From CAVUAF01 sp963739375 (GTDB taxonomy: Bacteria; Acidobacteriota; Terriglobia; Terriglobales; Acidobacteriaceae): a stretch of 64,000 bases of DNA. The position numbers were made by a program, and so were the translations under genes. The notes beneath the pieces were generated by a model. The model worked only from the letters and a program-made list of their open reading frames with translations, was not told the DNA's origin and did no database searches. This document shows, one piece after another, positions 9,037-17,614 of this stretch. Where the stretch lies: NCBI GenBank assembly GCA_963739375.1, contig CAVUAF010000014.1, positions 186,001-250,000 of the forward strand. The letters run 5' to 3'. Within the stretch, counting starts at the first letter, position 1; each line of letters begins with the position of its first letter.

Positions 9037-9037
9037 G

Positions 9038-9451
9038 TCAAGCACCACGCCGGTATTGGATGATCTGGCAGGCCGAGCGCATGATCTCGGCGGTCACCAG
9101 AATGAACAGTAGAGCGTTCGTGTTGAAGAGGATCGGGGGATCGAAGGCGCCGAAAAAGCAGGCGAGCGCCACGCTCGTCGCCAGCCCGGCATAGGCGACA
9201 CGCATCGCCCGGAGCTCGATCAGTTTGTCGCGCTCGTCCCGCGGCGCCTTCGCTTCGCGGGGCGTGAAGATGGCGACTGCGACGGTCAGCGCGACCTGCA
9301 CCACCACCAGCACGATGATCGTCCCGAGCAGTCCGCCGAAGCGTGAGCCGCCGCCCTTCGGCCCGGCGTGAATGACCGACCAGAAGTAGAAGCCATAGAT
9401 GCCCGAGATCGATAGCAGCGATATCCAGGCGCTCTTTTCGCGGAAGGACAT
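9038..9451 (-). CDS. Small integral membrane protein cotranscribed with the XRE regulator
   Basis: 137 residues from the ATG at 9451, which has GAGGGG properly spaced upstream; an upstream in-frame ATG at 9481 lacks one. Four hydrophobic segments are visible: SLLSISGIYGFYFWSVI, LLGTIIVLVVVQVALTVAVAIF, AYAGLATSVALACFFGAF and TNALLFILVTAEIMRSACQI, with a basic/acidic loop PREAKAPRDERDKLIELRAM. The pattern resembles the DUF2178-like membrane proteins paired with XRE regulators, but the match is by arrangement rather than a firm motif. Function unknown. Confidence 0.85.
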   Translation of the reverse strand: MSFREKSAWISLLSISGIYGFYFWSVIHAGPKGGGSRFGGLLGTIIVLVVVQVALTVAVAIFTPREAKAPRDERDKLIELRAMRVAYAGLATSVALACFFGAFDPPILFNTNALLFILVTAEIMRSACQIIQYRRGA

Positions 9452-9481
9452 TGAAAACCCCTCACTGTGTCTAATTTTCAT

Positions 9482-9531
9482 GACATACTGTATTGTATTA
9501 CGTACGCTATGTCAAGTATTGTTTACATACA
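9482..9531 (-). promoter_or_regulatory. Sigma-70-type promoter with overlapping inverted repeats, upstream of the membrane/XRE operon
   Basis: On the minus strand TTGACA (9515-9510) is followed after exactly 17 bases by TACAGT (9492-9487). Inverted arms GACATA (9482-9487) and TATGTC (9508-9513) bracket the spacer, and GTATTGTTTACATAC lies just upstream of the -35. These are candidate operators for the XRE protein. The segment is AT-rich in a GC-rich neighbourhood. Confidence 0.75.
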
Positions 9532-9650
9532 GGAAAGCGCCCTTCCGCGTGTCTTCTCGTCAAAATTCCGTTCTGCTTCTGGAAAACAACTGGCCTGCCC
9601 GCGCCCCTTAGGTCTGCGCACAACCAAGCACGACAATCCCTGAACAGCAT

Positions 9651-9815
9651 TTGGCGTTTGCCTCGGCGCTGCCGTCGAACGTGCTGGTTCCCCAGGTCAC
9701 GGGCAGCGCGGCAGAGATCTTCCGTACCGATTTCAACGGCGATGGCACTTGTCGGCGGTCCACTGCCGGCACCAATCGTGGCCGTTACGGGCGCGACATC
9801 GGTTGTGCCGGCGCG
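9651..9815 (+). pseudogene. Remnant of an Oar-like TonB-dependent receptor
   Basis: A short stretch reads VPQVTGSAAEIFRTDFNGDGT and, after correcting one extra and one missing base, continues as VGGPLPGTNRGRYGRDIG. That matches the RTDxNGDGTxxDxLPGTNxGxFGR segment I know from acidobacterial carboxypeptidase-regulatory TonB receptors. No start, no plug, no barrel end remain. The frame is broken near 9750. I read it as gene debris left before the acyltransferase gene; a chance match is possible because the fragment is short. Confidence 0.45.
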
Positions 9816-9898
9816 CGCCTTCCGTTAGCCTCCTCCGGAAGCCCAACATGGCGTCGCGACCTCAGTCATCGCTGGCCAATTCTCGCCGAGAGCCGAGC

Positions 9899-11356
9899 AT
9901 GAAGCGGGCTGCCACTGCGACCGCCGCCGTCTGCCTTGCGTCAGCTCTGTTCTTTGGGGGCAGCGGATTGCACCCCGTATGGTGGCTGGCCTGGTTTGCG
10001 CCGGTTCCCGTGCTCCTGATCAGCGCGCGTGCGAGCCGTCGCGCTGCCTTCGGACTCTCGGCTCTGGCATGGTTTCTCGGCAGTCTCAACATGTGGCACT
10101 ACCTGCTGCGGGCCATCGAGGTTCCTTTACCGCTGGTGCTGCTGCTTTCGCTGGTTCCGGCGTGCCTGTTCGGTCTCGCCGTGTTGCTGTTCCGGGGGTT
10201 CGTGTTGCGCGGCGCGCTCTGGAGAGCGGTCCTGGTTTTCCCGGCTTTCTGGGTGACATTCGAATATCTGAACAGTCTCGCTTCGCCCCACGGCACCTTC
10301 CCGAACATCGGCTACACCCAAATGGACTTCCTGCCCGTGTTGCAGGTGGTCTCCGTTACCGGGATCTGGGGCATCGGCTTCTGCCTTTTCCTGCTGCCGG
10401 CCACGATGAGCGCGCTGCTGAGCCAGTACGGCACGCGACGCGACAAGGTCCGCCTGGCGATCGTCATCGGCGTGTTCTTGGCGCTGCTGCTCGGGTTTGG
10501 ATCGTGGCGGCTGATCGCTACTCCTTCTCCGGAACACTCGGTCAGGATCGGCTTGGTGGCAACTGGCACGGGCACGACTTTCCCCCACGACGATCGTGCC
10601 GCGTTAGCTCTGTTTCAGGATTACTCAGCGCAGGCCGCTGGCCTCGCTGCGCAGGGCGCACAGCTCATCGTGCTGCCGGAGAAGATTGCGCTCATCTCCG
10701 ATCCAGCCACCAGCCAGGTTGACGCGATGTACGCCGCCGCCGCCGCGCGTGCGAAAGCGAACATCCTCGTCGGCCTGGATCGGGGCACCATCGCCCGGCG
10801 GGTCAATGAGGCGCGCCTGTACTCGCCCGCTGGGACGCTCTCGGCAATCTACGTCAAGCACCACCTGGTTCCGGGCTTCGAAGACGCCGATCAGCCGGGG
10901 ACGAAAATCACCGCACTCGATCAGCCCACCGGTACTTGGGGCATCCAGATCTGCAAGGACCTGGACTTTCCCGGCTTGAGCCGGCAATACGGCGCCCGGC
11001 GCGTTGCTCTGCTCCTCGTACCCGCGTGGGACTTTACCCTGGATGGATGGCTGCACGGCCGGATGGCCGTCATGCGGGGCGTCGAGAGCGGCTTCACCAT
11101 CGCCCGCGCTGCCAAGCAGGGCCTGCTGACCATCAGCGACGCCCGGGGGCGCATTCTCGCGCAGCAGGACGCGGCCACGGTTCCCCTGGCGTCGCTGGTG
11201 GCGACCGCTCCCCTCCGCCATGACGACACCCTGTACGTCCGCTGGGGAGATTGGTTCGCGGTGCTGAATGTCGTCGGGCTCGGAGTGCTCCTGCTCGTGC
11301 CAGCCCAGAAAACCAAAGCGACGGCACGGGGCCAATCGGCGTCGCCGGTGCGCTGA
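9899..11356 (+). CDS. Apolipoprotein N-acyltransferase-like protein (nitrilase domain, membrane)
   Basis: 485 residues if started at the ATG 9899 (an in-frame ATG at 9848 is also possible; neither has a strong ribosome site). The N-terminal half is hydrophobic with about six to eight membrane segments (WWLAWFAPVPVLLI, VLLLSLVPACLFGLAVLLF, WGIGFCLFLLPATMSALL). A periplasmic carbon-nitrogen hydrolase domain follows, then one C-terminal TM. The nitrilase triad is present: Glu261 (LPEKIAL), Lys320 (VKHHLVPG) and Cys352 (GIQICKD). Lnt adds the third acyl chain to lipoproteins. The usual LnT GIAICYE becomes GIQICKD, so this may be a divergent paralogue rather than the housekeeping enzyme. Confidence 0.82.
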   Translation: MKRAATATAAVCLASALFFGGSGLHPVWWLAWFAPVPVLLISARASRRAAFGLSALAWFLGSLNMWHYLLRAIEVPLPLVLLLSLVPACLFGLAVLLFRGFVLRGALWRAVLVFPAFWVTFEYLNSLASPHGTFPNIGYTQMDFLPVLQVVSVTGIWGIGFCLFLLPATMSALLSQYGTRRDKVRLAIVIGVFLALLLGFGSWRLIATPSPEHSVRIGLVATGTGTTFPHDDRAALALFQDYSAQAAGLAAQGAQLIVLPEKIALISDPATSQVDAMYAAAAARAKANILVGLDRGTIARRVNEARLYSPAGTLSAIYVKHHLVPGFEDADQPGTKITALDQPTGTWGIQICKDLDFPGLSRQYGARRVALLLVPAWDFTLDGWLHGRMAVMRGVESGFTIARAAKQGLLTISDARGRILAQQDAATVPLASLVATAPLRHDDTLYVRWGDWFAVLNVVGLGVLLLVPAQKTKATARGQSASPVR

Positions 11357-11447
11357 GGCGGCGTCGATTCGAAGGCGGCCTCCAGAGCACCTTTGCAAAG
11401 CCGGGGAAACTCAACTACGCTGAACTTCTCAAATGGTTAGCCACCGC

Positions 11448-11534
11448 GCCGGGATGGCGGAACTGGCAGACGCAGCGGACTCAAAATCCGCCGGCCTTCG
11501 GGCCTTGGGGGTTCGACTCCCCCTCCCGGCACCA
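11448..11534 (+). tRNA. tRNA-Leu (anticodon CAA)
   Basis: The acceptor arms GCCGGGA and TCCCGGC pair, the anticodon stem-loop is GCGGA CTCAAAA TCCGC giving anticodon CAA, and a long variable arm (CCGGCCTTCGGGCC) marks a class II tRNA. The T-arm is GGGGGTTCGACTCCCCC. CCA is encoded at 11532-11534. Length 87. Confidence 0.95.
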
Positions 11535-11777
11535 GCACCTACATCGCTGATGCCATTCCCCTTGAGGGCTCCCCGTCCCCTGCCTTCTCGCGCTCCCTTC
11601 TACCCGGCTCGAATCGTGCCGGCGAAAAACTCAGTCCAGAGGAATTGGAATCGTTGATACCCTTGAGCCCTTCATACGTCTAATCCACACCGCGACAATT
11701 TACTCGAGAATTCACCGGGGCTTCATCTTGTATTCATGCGCGCATGAGAACTTGTGGGACAGTTCCTGGAGGACAGA

Positions 11778-12107
11778 GTGTTTACGCTGGAAGTGCAGGA
11801 TCATCCTCACCTTGTCATCCTTCGGTGCACCGGGCGGGTCATGCGGGGCGCGGGCGCCGATGTGCTCCGGCAGGCAGTGATGGGCCAAGGCAAACGCCGG
11901 CTGGTGATCGAACTCAGCGGAGTCGAAAGCATTGATGCGGGCGGCCTGGGGGTTCTCGTCGAATTACACAATTGGGCGCAGGACCGGAACCAATCGGTGC
12001 AGCTCGTGAACCCCACGCGCCGAGTACGCGAGCTTCTGGAGATGACGCGCCTGCATTCGGTGCTTCAGGTTTCCCCGACTACTCAGAATTGCGACGAGGC
12101 AGCCTGA
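11778..12107 (+). CDS. STAS-domain protein (anti-sigma factor antagonist type)
   Basis: 109 residues from the GTG at 11778, chosen because GGAGG lies six bases before it; a GTG at 11754 is in frame but lacks a site. The fold signature is clear: VILRCTGRVMRGAGADVL, then LVIELSGVESIDAGGLGVLVEL, where Ser at the SIDAGGL motif is the residue phosphorylated in SpoIIAA-like antagonists, then VQLVNPTRRVRELLEMTRL. In this family the protein releases a partner sigma factor by binding an anti-sigma kinase, but no such kinase lies nearby, so the partner is unknown. It is monocistronic. Confidence 0.9.
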   Translation: MFTLEVQDHPHLVILRCTGRVMRGAGADVLRQAVMGQGKRRLVIELSGVESIDAGGLGVLVELHNWAQDRNQSVQLVNPTRRVRELLEMTRLHSVLQVSPTTQNCDEAA

Positions 12108-12511
12108 CTCGACGCGCAGACCTGCAGCACGCCTTCTGGGCAAGGGGAGCGAGGCGGTCTGCCCGGCGGCGGACGCCGGCAGTGTCGCTGCGCGCCTCCT
12201 CTGGCTGCCCGCTATGCCCGAACTTATGCCCGTTTCGCTGCGGCTCAAGCCGCAAAGCAGTTTCGGCGAACAGTCGAATCCGTTCTGAACAGCCTCATCA
12301 AGGCCACCTACTCGCCGTAGGGCACCCAAATGTCCCTGACCTGGGCCTGGCGCTCTGGACGAGAAGGAATTTAAGAGAAGGAGAAGGGGCCCGAGGACCC
12401 CTTCTCTTCTTGTCTGCCTCCGCTGGTTCGCATAACGCTGCCCCTGCGGCTCACAAAGGCCTCGCGAGCACCAGCCTGTACAGACCCTGCGCTCCCGGAC
12501 CTCCCTCGCAC
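12108..12511. repeat. Gene-free stretch with a 61-bp repeat copy at 12174-12234
   Basis: No gene visible. 12174-12234 is identical over 61 bp to 16022-16082. In the second copy the repeat contains the last codons and stop (CGGGCATAA on the minus strand) of the TPR gene, so this first copy may be the 3-prime end of a lost paralogue or a mobile 3-prime segment. A terminator-like hairpin follows at 12381. Confidence 0.8.
12381..12416. terminator. Terminator-like hairpin
   Basis: GAGAAGGGG pairs with CCCCTTCTC around an eight-base loop, followed on the plus strand by TTCTTGTCT. It could end the STAS transcript, though it is 275 bp from that stop codon; on the minus strand it would act downstream of the SBBP gene. 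Confidence 0.55.
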
Positions 12512-15500
12512 TCACGGCACCGGGACCGTGCTCCAGTTCGAGAACACTTTGTATCCGCTGCACTTGGCCCCGGCGCCGACGTCGAGGGTAAGCCGCGCGG
12601 CACCCGGGGAAGTGGCAAGCGCGGAGTTGCCGAGCAGGTAGTAGTTGAGCGAGTTGCCCGCGGTAACGTCGAAGCCGCTGTTGGCGCTGGTATCGCCGTA
12701 CCAGAGGCGGGCGCCACCGGAGTTCTTCCCGCTTCCGGAGCAGGCGTTGCGAACCAGGAGTACGAAGGCGAGAGTGTCGCCGGGAAAGAAGCTCGCCCCG
12801 CCGGTCATCGGCACCTGGTACAGATTGGCGTTGTTGAAGCCGCTGCTGCCACCCTTCACGCTGGCCACTTCGCCCAGGGCGACTAACTGCGTGCCGTTGC
12901 GGTAAGCCTCGGCCCGCAGGTCGAAGCGGATACCGATGTCATCGCTGTTTCTCAGGCCAATCCAGGCCCTTGCTCCCGGGATAGAGACGGCAATCGGTTT
13001 TTTGATCTTGACCGTTACTGAGTTGAAGTTCGACAGGCCGGCGCCGTTGGTGGCTGTACAGGTCAGCGTTGTGCCGGGCGTATCGTTTGTCAGCGTGATG
13101 CTCTCGCATCCGGAAGAGATCGTAATGCCCGAGTCCGGATCGGTCACACTCCAGCTTACGGTGACGTCCGTGTTGTTCCAGCCCGCGCCGTCGGGTGCGG
13201 GTGTAACCGTGGGTGTAACCAGCGGCGGCGCCTTGTCGAGCTTGGCGGTTACCGACTCGGAGTTCGTCAGGCCGGCGCCATTGGTCGCTGAGCAGGTGAG
13301 CGTGGTGCCGGTGGTGTCGCTCGCCAGCGTGGTGCTCTCGCATCCGGAAGAGGTCGTGATGCCCGATTCCGGATCGGTCACGCTCCAGGTGATGGTGACG
13401 TCGGTGTTATTCCAGCCCGCGGCATTGGGTGCCGGCGTAACCGTGGGTACAATCACCGGCGGTGTAGTGTCGGCACCGGGCAACCCGGTGATCTTGGCGA
13501 TGAACACGTCGTACGGGCCGCCGCCATAGTTGGTTTGGAACGCGCCCGGCGTCGTCAGAAAATTGGTCGAGCCCGTGTCTCCGGTAACGTAGGCGTTTCC
13601 CGCAGCATCGACAGCGATGCTATTGCCCCGGTCATCTCCGCTACCGCCGAGGTAGGTAGAGAACAGGAGCGTAGAGCCGGCCGGATCAAGTATCGCAAGG
13701 AAGCCATCGAACGGACCGCCGCCGTAGGAGGACCGCAAGGCGTCCGGCGTAGTGGGGAAGTTGGTCGAGGCGGTGAGCCCGGTCACGTAGGCGTTGCCGG
13801 CTGCGTTCACCGCTATGCCCCAGCCTCCGTCTCGGCCGCTGCCGCCCAGGTAGGTGGCATAGACCAGAGCAGAGCCCGCCGGGTTCAGCTTGACTACAAA
13901 GCAATTGTCCGAGCCGTCGGAGGCAGTCTGAAAGGCGCCTGGCGTGACCGGGAAATTGACAGACGTGGTGTTCCCTGCCACGAACGCGTTGCCAGAGGCG
14001 TCCACGGCAATGCTGGCGCCGGATTCATAGTAGCCACTGCCACCCAGGTAGGTGGAATAGATCAGGGCCGAGCCCGAGGGGTTCAGCTTGGTTACAAAGG
14101 CATCATAACCGCCACTGTACGTGGTCCGGAAAGCGCCCGGGGTTGTCGGGAAGTTGCTTGCATTGGTTTCGCCTGATATGTAGGCGTTGCCCTCCGAATC
14201 GACCGCGATGCCGTGGGGAGCGTCGTCACCGTTGCTGGCAAGGAACGTGGAGTAAACCAGGGCCGAACCCGCGGCATTCAGCTTTGCTACGTAGGCTTGA
14301 GAACCACCGCTACCTCTGGTGGTCCGGAAGGCGCCTGGCGTCGTGGGGAAGTTGCCCGAGCCCGTCGGTCCCGTCACGTACGCGTTCTCTGCGGAATCGA
14401 CCGCTAGGCCCCACGCATGGTCATAGCTGTTGCCGCCCAAGTACGTGGAGTAGAGCAGCGCGGAGCCCGTCGGATTCAGCTTTGCCACAAAGGCATCGTC
14501 CGAGCCGCCGTTGAATGTCGTCCGGAAGGCCCCGGGCGTCGTGGGAAAGTCTGACGCGGATGATTGTCCGGCCACATATGCGTTACCTTCGGAATCGATA
14601 GCGAGGGATTGACCCACGTTATAGCCGCCGGAGCCGGACAGGTAAGTCGAGTAGACGAGCGCTGAACCCGACGGGTCCAGCTTGAGCACGAAGGCGCTGG
14701 GCGAGGCCCGGAGAGAGGGTTGCAGGGGATTGACGGTTGGGAAATTGGCTGACTCCGTCCGCCCCGTCACATAGACGTAACCGGCCGCATCAACTGCCAT
14801 GCCCCGCGTGGAAGAATATGCCGCGACGTCCAAGCCGCTGCCGCCCACGAAGGTGGAGTAACTGAGCACCGGATCGACAACCAGAGGTCTGCCTGGGTCG
14901 TAGTCGCCGATCTCGAAGCCAGCGCGGTGCTGGCCGCGCAGCACCCAACGGCCAGAAATGGTTTGCCTTGCCCCTCCGGACTCCTGGTAGATGAGCGGCT
15001 TTTGCTGGCGAAGCTCGCCTCCCGCAACGTGCAGAACAAGATCGCCCTGCCCGTCGACTTCCAAGCGGTTGACGCCCTGGAAGCCCAGCGCAATGGCCCG
15101 CGGGTCGGCGCCAGGAGCAACCACAAAGTCGTACTCCAACTGCCGCTGCCGGCCATAGTAGGTAAGATCGATGCCGGGGTAGACGTTCTCAGCGCGCACT
15201 TTCCCATAGGTAGGCACGTCGGTGCGCCATCTCCCGGGGCTATTGCCGATGAAGTAATTGGCTTTCCCCGGCAACTCGTCGAGCCCGGTCATTGTGGCTC
15301 GCGGGTCGGCGCCCAAGAGCCTCACCTGGACCATAGCCCCTCGTCCTTTCGGCCGCAGCCCGAGGACGCTTTCGGTGGGACTCAGCAACAGGCTGTACCC
15401 GTTGCCGCGGGCCACGAACTTGACGTCGGCGTCGGCTTGCCCCTGATTCGCTTCAAAACTGAGTGGCAGCTTGCCGTAGGCAATCAAGGCCTGTTCCTTC

Positions 15501-15661
15501 GCCACCTCAGGAACATTCGGCCACCAGTTAACGGGAGTTTTCTCGCTAGTGCGGGATGTCTGTGTCGCTCCCGGAATGGGTGTCGTCAACACAAACAGAA
15601 GAACCAGTCCTGCTAGCAGCCAGGGACTGAACAACACTGCGGTCTTGCTTGTTTGTTGCAT
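12512..15661 (-). CDS. Large secreted SBBP-repeat beta-propeller protein
   Basis: 1049 residues from the ATG at 15661, preceded by GAGGAGAG. After a signal peptide (WLLAGLVLLFVLTTPIPGATQ) comes an N-terminal DUF7948-like region (LSFEANQGQADADVKFVARG; NYFIGNSPGRWRTDVPTYGK). Then seven SBBP blades of about 65 residues follow, each with a YSTYLGGSG-like strand, a GNAYVTG-like strand and a NFPTTPGAF-like strand. Two nearly identical Ig-like modules follow (AGWNNTDVTITWSVTDPESG and AGWNNTDVTVSWSVTDPDSG, about 13.0-13.5 kb). The C-terminal domain resembles a surface or sorting module. It probably acts at the cell surface. A GTGA-N6-TCAC site lies 170 bp upstream of the start, putting it in the proposed regulon. 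Confidence 0.88.
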   Translation of the reverse strand: MQQTSKTAVLFSPWLLAGLVLLFVLTTPIPGATQTSRTSEKTPVNWWPNVPEVAKEQALIAYGKLPLSFEANQGQADADVKFVARGNGYSLLLSPTESVLGLRPKGRGAMVQVRLLGADPRATMTGLDELPGKANYFIGNSPGRWRTDVPTYGKVRAENVYPGIDLTYYGRQRQLEYDFVVAPGADPRAIALGFQGVNRLEVDGQGDLVLHVAGGELRQQKPLIYQESGGARQTISGRWVLRGQHRAGFEIGDYDPGRPLVVDPVLSYSTFVGGSGLDVAAYSSTRGMAVDAAGYVYVTGRTESANFPTVNPLQPSLRASPSAFVLKLDPSGSALVYSTYLSGSGGYNVGQSLAIDSEGNAYVAGQSSASDFPTTPGAFRTTFNGGSDDAFVAKLNPTGSALLYSTYLGGNSYDHAWGLAVDSAENAYVTGPTGSGNFPTTPGAFRTTRGSGGSQAYVAKLNAAGSALVYSTFLASNGDDAPHGIAVDSEGNAYISGETNASNFPTTPGAFRTTYSGGYDAFVTKLNPSGSALIYSTYLGGSGYYESGASIAVDASGNAFVAGNTTSVNFPVTPGAFQTASDGSDNCFVVKLNPAGSALVYATYLGGSGRDGGWGIAVNAAGNAYVTGLTASTNFPTTPDALRSSYGGGPFDGFLAILDPAGSTLLFSTYLGGSGDDRGNSIAVDAAGNAYVTGDTGSTNFLTTPGAFQTNYGGGPYDVFIAKITGLPGADTTPPVIVPTVTPAPNAAGWNNTDVTITWSVTDPESGITTSSGCESTTLASDTTGTTLTCSATNGAGLTNSESVTAKLDKAPPLVTPTVTPAPDGAGWNNTDVTVSWSVTDPDSGITISSGCESITLTNDTPGTTLTCTATNGAGLSNFNSVTVKIKKPIAVSIPGARAWIGLRNSDDIGIRFDLRAEAYRNGTQLVALGEVASVKGGSSGFNNANLYQVPMTGGASFFPGDTLAFVLLVRNACSGSGKNSGGARLWYGDTSANSGFDVTAGNSLNYYLLGNSALATSPGAARLTLDVGAGAKCSGYKVFSNWSTVPVP

Positions 15662-15830
15662 GGCACTCTCCTCGTCAGGACGGTGCGCGCGCCGCACCTC
15701 CTTTGCGCCTCAGAGAGATTGGACTTGGGACACGTTGGGCCGAGGGCCTTGCGGCGCTGGGAGGGTGGGTGCTGGGTGCGCACACTTTCAAACGGCGGCG
15801 GAGCTTAAACACACTCTAGGTTCGTTTGCA

Positions 15831-15844
15831 GTGATGATAGTCAC
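15831..15844 (-). promoter_or_regulatory. Crp-like site 1, upstream of the SBBP gene
   Basis: GTGAT-GATA-GTCAC. On the minus strand TAAGCT lies 33 bp from the palindrome centre as possible -10; the resulting leader would be about 135 nt. 15845-16021 shows nothing else recognisable. Confidence 0.6.
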
Positions 15845-16021
15845 ATTACTGCGTGACGGTCCGCTACGTTGGCACCGGCGTTGCAAGTTGTCGCCGGCAG
15901 CGACGTGAACGCAAAGCAACGCTGCTGAAAGAGTGCGCGTCTGTCGTCCCGCGAATCCTGTCGTGTACGGGATCGGCCGGGAAGCGGCTGCTACTCTGCC
16001 CAAATTCTGACCAAAGCCGGT

Positions 16022-16082
16022 CGCCGGCAGTGTCGCTGCGCGCCTCCTCTGGCTGCCCGCTATGCCCGAACTTATGCCCGTT
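16022..16082. repeat. Second copy of the 61-bp direct repeat
   Basis: Identical to 12174-12234, same orientation. It overlaps the 3-prime end of the TPR gene by 11 bases, so the repeat includes that gene's last codons and stop. Confidence 0.85.
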
Positions 16083-16458
16083 CTGCTTTGGCGCTCTTCA
16101 GGTGATCTGCCATCCTGCTGTACGCCGACAGCTCCTGGGTGTGCAGCATGTCGTCGGCGTCCTTGCAGTTGGGATCCACCTGGAGGGTTTGGCGAAAGGC
16201 CGCCACCGCTTCCTGGTAGCGACAGTCCTTAAAGAAGATCATGCCCCGGAAAAGCAGCAGCTTGGGATGATTCGAATTCTCGCGCAGGCCCGCGTCCACA
16301 TGCTGCATGGCGGTCTTGAGGTCACCGCGGCCAAGGGCGCTCATCGCGTCGGTGAGAAAGAGCAGCGCGGTGTCTCCGGTCTCTCGTTTGAGGACCTCCT
16401 TCAACTCATCCACCGGCCGGTGGCGAAGGCGCCTCAGGAATCGCCCAATGAAGTTCAT
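16072..16458 (-). CDS. Small TPR-repeat protein
   Basis: 128 residues from the ATG at 16458, preceded by GAGGGG. No signal peptide; a basic amphipathic start MNFIGRFLRRLRHRPVDELK. Two or three tetratricopeptide repeats are visible: DTALLFLTDAMSALGRGDLK, then HVDAGLRENSNHPKLLLFRG, then YQEAVAAFRQTLQVDPNCKD. Such proteins mediate protein-protein contacts. It is last of four genes on the minus strand (18070 to 16072, gaps of about 30-90 bp) that follow Crp-like site 2, so it is presumably induced with them. Its exact role is unknown. Confidence 0.85.
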   Translation of the reverse strand: MNFIGRFLRRLRHRPVDELKEVLKRETGDTALLFLTDAMSALGRGDLKTAMQHVDAGLRENSNHPKLLLFRGMIFFKDCRYQEAVAAFRQTLQVDPNCKDADDMLHTQELSAYSRMADHLKSAKAERA

Positions 16459-16489
16459 CACGACACCCCTCGCCTCTTGCATGCTTCCA

Positions 16490-17017
16490 TCAACGGATGA
16501 CTCTACAGAAGAGCGTCAGCAGGAGGCGGACCGGGCGCAAAAAAAGTGGCCGGCCAGCAAGCACGCGCGCGAGCCCCGGGCCCCAGCGGTAGTAAAGGCG
16601 CGCCAGGGCTCTTCCCCACGGATTGGGGAGCAGGCGGTCATCGCGCCAGTTCCGCAGCCTGCCGACTTCCGGAGCGAACGGCGACGGAAAGGCCACGCTG
16701 GCCACGAAGCACCCCCCCGACTTAGGGGCGCCCAGTTGGTCGGCAACTACATCAAACGCGGCGATCCCTTCAATCAGCGTGCTGCGATGCAGGGCCTTCA
16801 GGGCCAACACTCCGCCCGGCCGCCCGCCCGTGGGCATGATGCCCTTGCTTTCTTCGTACATCCTCTGCATCTCGAATTCGTTGAAGTTGCCTCCGGTCAG
16901 GCGATTCATCTCCCGGAAATTGTCGAGGGTGTATCCCGGACAACTGTCCAGGTACTTCACTCCTTTGCGATAGTTGTCCGCCCGCTGTCTCGCCTCTTGT
17001 CCCACATTGCTGGCCAT
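16490..17017 (-). CDS. CFI-box-CTERM-like protein
   Basis: 175 residues from the ATG at 17017; an ATG two codons upstream sits too close to the AGGAGG site. Its C-terminus GGCFVASVAFPSPFAPEVGR, followed by RNWRDDRLLPNPWGRALARL and a hydrophobic basic tail with LARVLAGRPLFLRPVRLLLT, strongly resembles the CFI-box C-terminal region (consensus CFIATAAYGSPLAPEV). That region is found at the end of many otherwise unrelated proteins and is thought to be a sorting or membrane-associated tail. The N-terminal part (YRKGVKYLDSCPGYTLDNFR) is soluble and not recognised. Third gene of the site-2 operon. Confidence 0.72.
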   Translation of the reverse strand: MASNVGQEARQRADNYRKGVKYLDSCPGYTLDNFREMNRLTGGNFNEFEMQRMYEESKGIMPTGGRPGGVLALKALHRSTLIEGIAAFDVVADQLGAPKSGGCFVASVAFPSPFAPEVGRLRNWRDDRLLPNPWGRALARLYYRWGPGLARVLAGRPLFLRPVRLLLTLFCRVIR

Positions 17018-17105
17018 TCTCATGCCTCCTGAGCTGCAGGCCCTGGTCCTGACAAGGTAAACCGGAATTTCTTTGTTGACTTCGCAGCCGTCACCCTGTG
17101 CGACC

Positions 17106-17561
17106 CTACTTGGGGTTGCGTATTTCGGGCAGGATTGCCGGGTCGGCGTCGAACGCCAGCGGCGGACGATCGCCCAGGTACAAGGTGAAGTGCAACGCCG
17201 AGCGCGGCACGCTGGCCACCAGCAGCACCGAGCCGCCAGCGACCTTGCCGGCGGAGTCCACAATCATCGACGACTGTACATTCTGCAGCTTGAATCGCTG
17301 GTCGCCGGCTGCCAGATACACCTTCTCCCGCGGGAGCGCGTCGAACTCCTGCATCGTGAGGCCGTCCAGGTCGACGACCAGCAGCAGGTGGTCCTGGGGA
17401 TTACTGGCGGTGAGTTCCGCCTGGCCCACGGCCTTATACCTCTCGGCGCGGAGGGCGGAGGTGACCTTCAAGCCCTTGCCGCGCCCGCAAGCGGGCAGGG
17501 TCGCGATAGCCACCAGGCAGACCGCGAGCAGCGGGACGATCCGGTTTCTTCGTGGGTGCAT
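17106..17561 (-). CDS. Lipoprotein of unknown function
   Basis: About 151 residues. A lipoprotein signal is clear: basic start MHPRRNRIV, hydrophobic LLAVCLVAIATLPACGRG with the lipobox TLPAC. GAGG precedes the second of two adjacent ATGs (17561 is preferred over 17564). The mature part (LKVTSALRAERYKAVGQAEL, SMIVDSAGKVAGGSVLLVA, LYLGDRPPLAFDADPAILPE) is beta-rich without a domain I know. Second gene of the operon downstream of Crp-like site 2. It probably sits in the periplasmic leaflet of a membrane. Confidence 0.8.
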   Translation of the reverse strand: MHPRRNRIVPLLAVCLVAIATLPACGRGKGLKVTSALRAERYKAVGQAELTASNPQDHLLLVVDLDGLTMQEFDALPREKVYLAAGDQRFKLQNVQSSMIVDSAGKVAGGSVLLVASVPRSALHFTLYLGDRPPLAFDADPAILPEIRNPK

Positions 17562-17614
17562 CATCCACCTCGCTGGTGTGACCAGGGGCCGAGATGCAGG
17601 AAGAGGGACCGGCT

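Noticed and set aside
11448..11534. tRNA-Leu as an integration site of a genomic island
   Set aside because: I see no second copy of the tRNA 3-prime end and no integrase gene downstream; the following genes look chromosomal.
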